Both the position numbers and the translations under genes were made by a program. From Pseudomonadota bacterium (GTDB lineage: Bacteria; Pseudomonadota; Alphaproteobacteria; Azospirillales; Azospirillaceae), in assembly GCA_023412175.1 (NCBI GenBank), contig JAEYOB010000838.1:1-5426 (forward strand): a stretch of 5,426 nt of DNA. Direction: 5' to 3'. Every line of letters begins with the position of its first letter. Position 1 is the stretch's first letter. Shown piece by piece: positions 1 to 5,426 of the stretch. The notes under the pieces were generated by a model. The model had not been told where the DNA came from, made no database searches, and saw nothing but the letters and a program-made list of their open reading frames with translations.

Positions 1-649
1 TGCGGTTGCGCACGCCCAGCTTCTGCATGATGGCGCGCACGTGCACCTTCACGGTGCCTTCCAGGACGCCCAGTTCACGGGCGATCTCCTTGTTGGAATG
101 GCCGGCCAGGAGCAACTGGAAGACGTCGCGCTGCCGGTCGGTCAGGCGGTCGAGGATCTGCCCGGTCGGACGCGCCGTCTCGGCCGCCACGTTGCCGGTC
201 AGCACGGCCCGCGGCAACGGCAGGAACGTCTCGCCGGTCAGCGCCAGCGAGATGGCGTGCTCCAGGACGGCAGTCGAACTTGTCTTTAGGATGTAGCCCT
301 TGGCCCCCATACGCACACTGTCGACGATGTCCGCCACCTCGTCGGAGCCGGAAATCACCAGCAACGGCACTCCCTCCAACGCCTCGACCATGCGGTGCAA
401 CCCGTCGCGGCCCTGACGGTCGGCAAGGTTGAGGTCGAACAGCACCAGGGTCAGGTCGCGCACCCGGGAAACGATGTCCATGGCTTCCGCCAGCGAGCCG
501 GCCTCGATGACCTGCGCGTCGGGGTGGATCTCGCCGACGGACAGCGCAAAGCCATGCCGCACCAGGGGATGGTCGTCCACGACGAGGAACTTGCGCACCT
601 TGGCACGCAAAGCCCGCTCACCCCCAATCGAACGCACCTGTACTTCCAT
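1..649 (-). CDS. NarL/FixJ-family two-component response regulator (3' end beyond window)
   Basis: The reverse-strand reading frame runs open from ATG at 649 to the window edge, giving 216 residues without a stop; the C-terminal end is missing. Residues 18-135 form a receiver domain with every phosphorylation residue present: acidic pair D25-D26 (LVVDDHPLVRHG), phospho-acceptor D72 (LVLFDLNL), switch Ser S100 (LLVISGS) and conserved K122 (GYILKTS). Residues 169-216 are a LuxR/GerE helix-turn-helix (LTDRQRDVF, AGHSNKEIARELGV, GTVKVHVRAIMQKLGV). By family it should be phosphorylated by a sensor histidine kinase and then bind DNA as a dimer in the cytoplasm. The start is chosen because a purine-rich ribosome site (AGGAGGAAGG) lies 10 bases upstream; about 17 residues precede the receiver. 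It is divergent from another LuxR-type regulator at 995-1654, and both share the SNKxIAR and TVKxH signatures, so they may be paralogs. The partner kinase and the targets cannot be read from this window. Confidence 0.93.
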   Translation of the reverse strand, partial: MEVQVRSIGGERALRAKVRKFLVVDDHPLVRHGFALSVGEIHPDAQVIEAGSLAEAMDIVSRVRDLTLVLFDLNLADRQGRDGLHRMVEALEGVPLLVISGSDEVADIVDSVRMGAKGYILKTSSTAVLEHAISLALTGETFLPLPRAVLTGNVAAETARPTGQILDRLTDRQRDVFQLLLAGHSNKEIARELGVLEGTVKVHVRAIMQKLGVRNR

Positions 650-659
650 CGTATCGTTA

Positions 660-669
660 CCTTCCTCCT
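660..669 (-). promoter_or_regulatory. Ribosome binding site of the minus-strand response regulator
   Basis: The minus strand reads AGGAGGAAGG here, ending 10 bases before the ATG at 649. It is a strong Shine-Dalgarno match and fixes the start of the left regulator. Confidence 0.8.
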
Positions 670-680
670 GCCACGGCGGT

Positions 681-698
681 CAGACGATCCGGCGTCTG
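681..698. repeat. Inverted repeat CAGACG-N6-CGTCTG
   Basis: Perfect 6-bp arms at 681-686 and 693-698 flank a 6-bp spacer. It sits just upstream of the ribosome site of the minus-strand regulator, so it could act as an operator or as a small hairpin in that gene's leader. No function is shown by the sequence alone. Confidence 0.45.
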
Positions 699-708
699 TG
701 CCGGTCCT

Positions 709-726
709 GGCAGCTTATTCGCTGCC
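709..726. repeat. Inverted repeat GGCAGC-N6-GCTGCC (overlaps a sigma-54-like sequence)
   Basis: Perfect 6-bp arms at 709-714 and 721-726 flank a 6-bp spacer. The same bases contain GG-N10-GC on the plus strand inside CTGGCAGCTTATTCGCT, which resembles a sigma-54 -24/-12 element (TGGCA matched; TTGC present as TCGC). It may therefore be an operator dyad, a sigma-54 promoter, or neither. Confidence 0.4.
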
Positions 727-751
727 GGTGCGCCATGGCTTCTCCGATTTC

Positions 752-773
752 ATCGAAAGGTACCACTTTCGAT
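752..773. repeat. Inverted repeat ATCGAAAG-N6-CTTTCGAT, candidate operator
   Basis: Perfect 8-bp arms at 752-759 and 766-773 flank the spacer GTACCA. A 22-bp dyad with 8-bp arms is the best operator-like site in the intergenic region and fits a dimeric LuxR/NarL-type helix-turn-helix protein. It lies 103 bp upstream of the left regulator's start and 221 bp upstream of the right regulator's start. Its right arm overlaps the first copy of the 14-bp direct repeat. Which protein binds is unknown. Confidence 0.5.
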
Positions 774-876
774 ATTCTCGGCCGAACGCTCAAGATGAAA
801 GCTTCGTGCTCTCAAAGACACGGAAGTTCCTTGCAGCGTCAACACCTACTCGTATAAAACACTTCCATATTCTAGG
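768..876. repeat. 14-bp direct repeat TTCSATATTCTMGG, two copies 95 bp apart
   Basis: Copies lie at 768-781 and 863-876 and match at 12 of 14 positions (TTCGATATTCTCGG and TTCCATATTCTAGG). The 95-bp offset is close to nine helical turns, so both copies would face the same side of the DNA. This would suit cooperative binding or looping, but the repeat is short and could be chance in AT-rich DNA. Confidence 0.35.
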
Positions 877-880
877 TAAA

Positions 881-903
881 GTCCGCATTTTCCGGACAAT
901 GCG
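881..903. repeat. Interleaved inverted repeats GTCCG/CGGAC and CGCATT/AATGCG
   Basis: GTCCG (881-885) pairs with CGGAC (893-897) across 7 bases, and CGCATT (884-889) pairs with AATGCG (898-903) across 8 bases. The two foldings share bases and exclude each other. They lie 92-114 bp upstream of the plus-strand regulator start, in its promoter or leader. They could form two overlapping operators or alternative leader hairpins. Confidence 0.35.
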
Positions 904-982
904 AGATATTTTTTCGCCGTTTTCCGAACCTTATTTGAAAGGCCGATTTCCAAGACAAGGCCAACACACAACATGGCTTCAT

Positions 983-988
983 GGAGGA
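983..988 (+). promoter_or_regulatory. Ribosome binding site that fixes the start at 995
   Basis: GGAGGA lies 6 bases before ATG 995. The frame stays open upstream to 395 with another in-frame ATG at 899, but only 995 has a ribosome site and begins directly at the receiver domain. Confidence 0.8.
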
Positions 989-994
989 AGCTTG

Positions 995-1654
995 ATGGAC
1001 ACCTGGAACGTGATGCTCGTGGACCATGACCGGCTGTTCTCGGCCGCGCTTGGCACACTCATCAGTAGCGGCCCCTTCAGGATCTGCCACTACGCTGTGG
1101 ATGCGGCGGACGCCGCGGCGGCCGTCGAACGGGGCAGCGAACCCGACCTTATCGTCATGGCCCTCCAGGACGGCTCGGCGGAGGAGATCAGCGGCATCAA
1201 GCGCCTGCGCGCCGGCACCGGCGCGCGCATCGCGGTGCTCGCCGACGACGTGCTCGACCGCTCGCTGTCCATGGCGCTGAAGGCGGGAGCCGATGCCTAC
1301 CTCAACAAGTCGATGTCCAGCGAGTCGCTGCTGCGCGCCTTGCAACTCGTCATGCTGGGAGAGGTGGTCTACCCCACACACGTGGCGAGCCTGCTGATCG
1401 CCACCGCCAACGAGCGCCCCGCCCCGGCCCGCGCCACCCCGGCCAACAACGAACTGTCCAAGCGCGAGGTTCAGATCCTGCGCTGCCTGCTTGCTGGCCA
1501 ATCCAACAAGGCCATTGCCCGCAACCTGCACATCACCGAGAGCACGGTGAAGATGCACTTCAAGAACGTGATGCGGAAGATCAACGCCCAGAACCGCACC
1601 CAGGCCGCCGTCTGGGCCATTCAGAACGGCCTGTCGCCGCTGGTCAGCGCGTAA
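995..1654 (+). CDS. LuxR-type transcriptional regulator with degenerate receiver domain
   Basis: The product is 219 residues with NarL/FixJ architecture: a receiver-like domain (about 5-120), a short Ala/Pro-rich linker (139-152) and a LuxR/GerE helix-turn-helix (154-212: LSKREVQILRCLLAGQSNKAIARNLHI, then STVKMHFKNVMRKI). The receiver lacks key chemistry. The motif that normally reads PDLxxxD reads PDLIVMA, so A56 replaces the phospho-acceptor Asp. The acidic pair DDH reads D10-H11-D12, and the switch Thr/Ser is A83 (AVLADD). Conserved K105 is kept. It is therefore probably not controlled by ordinary Asp phosphorylation and may be constitutive, ligand-controlled or controlled by protein partners. 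The DNA-binding half looks fully functional, and the frame is intact, so this is not a decaying gene. It starts at 995 on the strength of GGAGGA 6 bases upstream. The stop is followed after one base by a long hairpin. Targets are unknown; the dyads upstream make autoregulation plausible. Confidence 0.93.
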   Translation: MDTWNVMLVDHDRLFSAALGTLISSGPFRICHYAVDAADAAAAVERGSEPDLIVMALQDGSAEEISGIKRLRAGTGARIAVLADDVLDRSLSMALKAGADAYLNKSMSSESLLRALQLVMLGEVVYPTHVASLLIATANERPAPARATPANNELSKREVQILRCLLAGQSNKAIARNLHITESTVKMHFKNVMRKINAQNRTQAAVWAIQNGLSPLVSA

Positions 1655-1655
1655 T

Positions 1656-1703
1656 CCCCATCCCGACCCTCCCCGCTTCCGGCGGGGGAGGGTCGGGATG
1701 GGG
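1656..1703. terminator. Long GC-rich hairpin between convergent genes, probable bidirectional terminator or dispersed palindrome
   Basis: Bases 1656-1674 (CCCCATCCCGACCCTCCCC) pair perfectly with 1685-1703, giving a 19-bp stem; the 10-base loop can add two more pairs (GC/GC around TTCCG). It begins one base after the regulator's stop and ends 7 bases before the pfpI stop on the other strand, so it would fold in both transcripts. Neither strand has a T-run after the stem, so it is not a textbook intrinsic terminator. Such C-rich palindromes often occur as dispersed intergenic repeats in high-GC proteobacteria, and this may be one of them. Confidence 0.6.
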
Positions 1704-1710
1704 CAGCGCC

Positions 1711-2280
<570 letters not shown>

Positions 2281-2318
2281 GATGCGGTCCTCCGTCCCGT
2301 TTCGGTGTACCGGCTTCC

Positions 2319-2343
2319 AACCGGCATGCTGCCAAGGGGTTCC
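2319..2343 (-). promoter_or_regulatory. Possible EcfG (general stress sigma factor) promoter for pfpI
   Basis: The minus strand reads GGAAC (2343-2339), 16 bases, then GGTT (2322-2319). The alphaproteobacterial EcfG consensus is GGAAC-N16/17-CGTT, so all but one base match. Transcription would start near 2311, leaving a leader of about 30 bases that contains the GGAGG ribosome site. The motif is short, and the -35 lies inside a palindrome, so chance or an operator remains possible. Confidence 0.45.
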
Positions 2344-2352
2344 GTCGGAACC
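2338..2352. repeat. 15-bp palindrome GGTTCCG-T-CGGAACC in the pfpI/LOG divergent spacer
   Basis: Arms of 7 bp at 2338-2344 and 2346-2352 match perfectly around one base. It lies between two divergent genes, where a regulator could control both. Its left half in minus-strand orientation supplies the GGAAC of the possible EcfG promoter. TCGGAAC recurs at 2361-2367, 16 bp further on. Confidence 0.5.
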
Positions 2353-2415
2353 GCCCGCCTTCGGAACGGCATCTTCGCCGCCCACCCGCCCCGATCCCTG
2401 TGGCATAGTGCCGTT

Positions 2416-3042
2416 ATGTGGATCCTCGACACCGATCGCCGCACCCTGTGGGACGCCGCCGGACGCCGCTTCGACCCGACGCGGCGCCATTGGACACCCG
2501 CGCACCCGCCGCCGGATGGCCTTGCCGTCGGCGACGCCGATGCGGTGCGCTGGCTTCAGCGCGAGAGCGGTTCGCCGTGCCGCCCGCCGGTCGGTGTCAT
2601 CGGCCCGCGCGAGCCGACGCCGGAGCAGGAGGCGATGGCCGAGACCATTGGCGCCGGCTTGGCGGGCCTTGGACTGGTGATGCTGTGCGGCGGCCGGTCG
2701 GGCGTCATGGAAGCGGCCTGCCGCGGCGTGGCGCAGGCCGGCGGCCTGTCCATCGGCCTGCTGCCAGGCGAGGAGTGGGACAGCGCGAACCCCTACGTCA
2801 CGGTACCCATCGCCACCGGTATCGGCGTCGCCCGCAACGCGCTGATCGCCCGCGCCTCGCTGTGCCTGATCGCGGCGGGCGGCGGCCACGGCACGCTGTC
2901 GGAGATCGCCTTCGGCCTGCAGTTCGGCCGGCCGGTGTTCGCGCTGGCCGGCGCCCCCAAGGTGCCCGGCACGGTCGAGGTCGCGGACTGGGATGCCCTG
3001 CTGCCGCACGTCGCCCGCGCGGTGCTGAACCACGCGGCCTGA
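2416..3042 (+). CDS. TIGR00725/LOG-like Rossmann-fold protein (lysine decarboxylase-like family)
   Basis: The product is 208 residues. From residue 58 (PPVGVIGPRE) it follows the TIGR00725/LOG fold: nucleotide-binding LCGGRSGVMEAACRGV (90-105), GLLPGEEWDSANPYVTVPI (114-132), a conserved Arg in GVARN (R140) and the signature AGGGHGTLSEI (154-164), where GGGxGTxxE replaces the PGGxGTxxE of classic LOG. True LOG enzymes release active cytokinins from nucleoside 5'-monophosphates. The TIGR00725 branch lacks a firmly known function, so cytokinin activation should not be assumed. The first 57 residues (WDAAGRRFDP and following) form an N-terminal extension rich in Arg, Asp and Trp. ATG 2416 has no visible Shine-Dalgarno sequence. 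CATAGT at 2404-2409 could serve as a -10 that places the transcript start at the ATG, so a leaderless mRNA is possible. An in-frame ATG at 2326 is a weaker alternative. It ends 15 bp from the convergent DUF2948 gene. Confidence 0.85.
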   Translation: MWILDTDRRTLWDAAGRRFDPTRRHWTPAHPPPDGLAVGDADAVRWLQRESGSPCRPPVGVIGPREPTPEQEAMAETIGAGLAGLGLVMLCGGRSGVMEAACRGVAQAGGLSIGLLPGEEWDSANPYVTVPIATGIGVARNALIARASLCLIAAGGGHGTLSEIAFGLQFGRPVFALAGAPKVPGTVEVADWDALLPHVARAVLNHAA

Positions 3043-3057
3043 CCCGCGCCGACGACG

Positions 3058-3525
3058 CTACTCCTCGATGGGATGGCAGGGCTTGCAGGAGGTCGGCCAG
3101 GGCTCGCCGAGATCCTCGAGCAGGCAGCGCCACGAGGAACCGTCCAGACGGATGCAGCCGCCGCCGGCGAAGTGCAGCAGAACGCCACCGCCCTCCTCCG
3201 CCGCTTCCACCGATAGCAGTTCCAGGAACTGCTTGCGGTCCTTGAGGTCGAGGCCGCGCATCCTGACGCCAGTCACCCCTTCGAAGCGCACGCCGCAATT
3301 GACGCGTTCGAAGGGAAACTGCTCGTCGTCCTCGGCGGTAGGGCCGGCGGCTTCGCGCGGGCGGTCGCTGGCTTCCCAGCGGAAACGGCTGACCACCGCG
3401 ACGAAGCGCTTCTCCTCCGGCAGGTAGCACATGTCGCCGATGGGGACGATGGCGTCCTGCAGGCAGGCGGAAACGACCTTCAGGTCTTCCTGGTCCTCGG
3501 CGCGCATCCGAAGCGGCGTGGTCAT
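3058..3525 (-). CDS. DUF2948 family protein
   Basis: The product is 155 residues and cytoplasmic, with no signal peptide or membrane segment. The N-terminal stretch [20 protein letters not shown], then [21 protein letters not shown] (31-51), is the hallmark of DUF2948, an uncharacterised family found mainly in alphaproteobacteria. The C-terminal end reads EDLGEPWP followed by TSCKPCHP; the two Cys in CKPC make a CxxC-like pair, but no metal site is established. The start at ATG 3525 is chosen because family similarity begins there; only a weak purine-rich site (GGGGACGGAAG) precedes it. It lies 19 bases after the murA stop on the same strand and is almost surely co-transcribed with it. The conserved link to murA suggests a role near cell-envelope synthesis or simply shared expression. 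Function is unknown. Confidence 0.88.
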   Translation of the reverse strand: MTTPLRMRAEDQEDLKVVSACLQDAIVPIGDMCYLPEEKRFVAVVSRFRWEASDRPREAAGPTAEDDEQFPFERVNCGVRFEGVTGVRMRGLDLKDRKQFLELLSVEAAEEGGGVLLHFAGGGCIRLDGSSWRCLLEDLGEPWPTSCKPCHPIEE

Positions 3526-3544
3526 GGCTTCCGTCCCCAGCTTC

Positions 3545-4837
<1,293 letters not shown>

Positions 4838-4852
4838 GGGACCTATGTGTGT

Positions 4853-4875
4853 ATGGTGCTGTAGGGATGGTGCTG
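4853..4875. repeat. Direct repeat ATGGTGCTG x2 upstream of murA
   Basis: Perfect 9-bp copies at 4853-4861 and 4867-4875 repeat with a 14-bp period (CAGCACCAT on the murA strand). They sit in the 70-bp dcd-murA spacer, directly in front of the murA start. They could be half-sites of a regulator, or a small duplication without function. Confidence 0.35.
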
Positions 4876-4900
4876 GCAGGCCGGGATTACAAGGCGTCCC

Positions 4901-4920
4901 GCCGCGTCTACAGACGCGGC
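4901..4920. terminator. Hairpin overlapping the dcd stop codon
   Basis: GCCGCGTCT (4901-4909) and AGACGCGGC (4912-4920) are perfect inverted repeats around two bases; in RNA an 8-bp stem with a 4-base loop is likely. The dcd stop codon (4908-4910) lies in the centre. No T-run follows on the minus strand, so it may stabilise or partly end the dcd transcript rather than act as a strong intrinsic terminator. It may set a lower level of readthrough into murA. Confidence 0.45.
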
Positions 4921-5426
4921 AAGGTGACGCCCTTCTGGCCCATGTACTTGCCGGACTTGTCGGCGTACGAGGTCTCGCACACCGTATCGCCCTTGAGGAA
5001 CAGGAACTGGCACAGGCCCTCGTTGGCGTAGACCTTGGCCGGAAGCGGCGTGGTGTTGGAGATCTCCAGCGTCACGTGGCCTTCCCACTCCGGTTCGAGC
5101 GGCGTGACGTTGACGATCAGGCCGCATCGGGCATAGGTGCTCTTGCCCAGGCAGATGACCAGAACGTCGCGCGGCACGCGGAAATACTCCACCGTGCGGG
5201 CCAGCGCGAAGCTGTTGGGCGGGATGATGCAGACGTCGGTCTTGCGATCGACGAAGCTGTTCTCCGAGAACTTCTTCGGGTCGACGATGGCGTTGTCGAC
5301 ATTGGTGAAGATCTTGAACTCGTCGGCGACGCGGGCGTCGTAGCCGTAGGAGCTGAGCCCGTAGGAAATCACGCCGGCGCGTTCCTGGCGATCGACGAAG
5401 GGCTCGATCATGCCCTTGGTCTCGGC
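4908..5426 (-). CDS. dcd: dCTP deaminase (5' end beyond window)
   Basis: Dcd deaminates dCTP to dUTP, which feeds dUMP and then dTTP synthesis in the cytoplasm. The visible 172 residues run from the window edge to the stop; the family is usually about 184-185 residues, so roughly a dozen N-terminal residues are missing. An internal ATG at 5411 (MIEPFV) is not the start: the frame continues upstream with AETKG, as in related proteins where GMIEPF is internal. Visible motifs, numbered from the first visible residue, are [13 protein letters not shown] (21-33), [10 protein letters not shown] (94-103, with the family's Ser and Arg), and [16 protein letters not shown] (110-125), where E121 aligns with catalytic Glu138 of E. 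coli. The C-terminal [13 protein letters not shown] is typical of this subgroup. It leads into murA on the same strand. Confidence 0.96.
   Translation of the reverse strand, partial: AETKGMIEPFVDRQERAGVISYGLSSYGYDARVADEFKIFTNVDNAIVDPKKFSENSFVDRKTDVCIIPPNSFALARTVEYFRVPRDVLVICLGKSTYARCGLIVNVTPLEPEWEGHVTLEISNTTPLPAKVYANEGLCQFLFLKGDTVCETSYADKSGKYMGQKGVTLPRL

Larger units (their letters stand above)
650..994. promoter_or_regulatory. Divergent intergenic region between the two LuxR-type regulators
   Basis: This 345-bp stretch has no credible gene. It must carry the promoters of both flanking regulators, which read outward from it. The right half is strikingly AT-rich for this genome: by hand count, 49 of the 120 bases at 841-960 are G or C, against clearly GC-rich flanking genes. 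It contains perfect inverted repeats at 681-698, 709-726 and 752-773, a pair of interleaved inverted repeats at 881-903, and a 14-bp direct repeat with two mismatches (768-781 and 863-876). No convincing sigma-70 -35/-10 pair could be picked out by eye. The length, low GC and dyad content suggest a complex control region, possibly bound by one or both neighbouring regulators; that is inference. Confidence 0.7.

Noticed and set aside
395..994. N-terminal extension of the plus-strand regulator to ATG 395 or ATG 899
   Set aside because: The stretch overlaps the opposite-strand regulator, has no domain similarity and no ribosome site, whereas 995 has GGAGGA and begins at the receiver.
973..1029. 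Short upstream frames (ATG 973, 18 codons; ATG 981, 4 codons ending in TGATG at 993-997)
   Set aside because: Neither has a ribosome site; the apparent TGATG coupling uses bases of the regulator's own Shine-Dalgarno sequence and is probably chance.
5411..5411. ATG at 5411 as the true dcd start
   Set aside because: The frame continues upstream to the window edge, and GMIEPF is internal in the family.

Overview
The window looks like chromosomal DNA from a high-GC alphaproteobacterium, plausibly Azospirillum or another Rhodospirillales/Azospirillaceae member. The grounds are the GC-rich third codon positions, a murA gene followed by a DUF2948 gene (an alphaproteobacterial pairing), a dCTP deaminase of the roughly 184-residue type, and a possible EcfG-type general stress promoter. 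The genus is an inference; no rRNA or other marker is present.

Left part (1-1703): two NarL/FixJ-type response regulators are transcribed away from each other from a 345-bp intergenic region. The left one (minus strand, cut by the window edge) has every residue needed for phosphorylation. The right one (plus strand, complete, 219 aa) has an intact LuxR-type helix-turn-helix but a degenerate receiver: the phospho-acceptor Asp is Ala, the second Asp of the acidic pair is displaced by His, and the Thr/Ser switch residue is Ala. The region between them is AT-rich at its right end and holds several perfect inverted repeats, three of them with a 6-bp spacer, plus a near-perfect direct repeat. This is the most unusual part of the window.

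Middle (1656-3042): a 19-bp perfect stem lies between the plus-strand regulator and a minus-strand PfpI/DJ-1-like gene and probably ends transcription from both sides. The PfpI gene is divergent from a TIGR00725/LOG-like Rossmann-fold gene. Their 135-bp spacer holds a 15-bp palindrome, and part of that palindrome also reads as the -35 element of a possible EcfG promoter (GGAAC-N16-GGTT) facing pfpI.

Right part (3058-5426): a minus-strand housekeeping cluster runs dcd (5' end beyond the window) > murA > DUF2948. It supplies dUMP precursor (dCTP deamination) and the first committed step of peptidoglycan synthesis. DUF2948 is not followed by hisD, as it often is in alphaproteobacteria; the cluster instead meets the LOG-like gene tail to tail with a 15-bp gap.

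I found no tRNA, rRNA, CRISPR array, insertion sequence or phage gene. The window is largely ordinary chromosome. The points worth following are the divergent regulator pair with its operator-like spacer and the stress-type promoter of pfpI.
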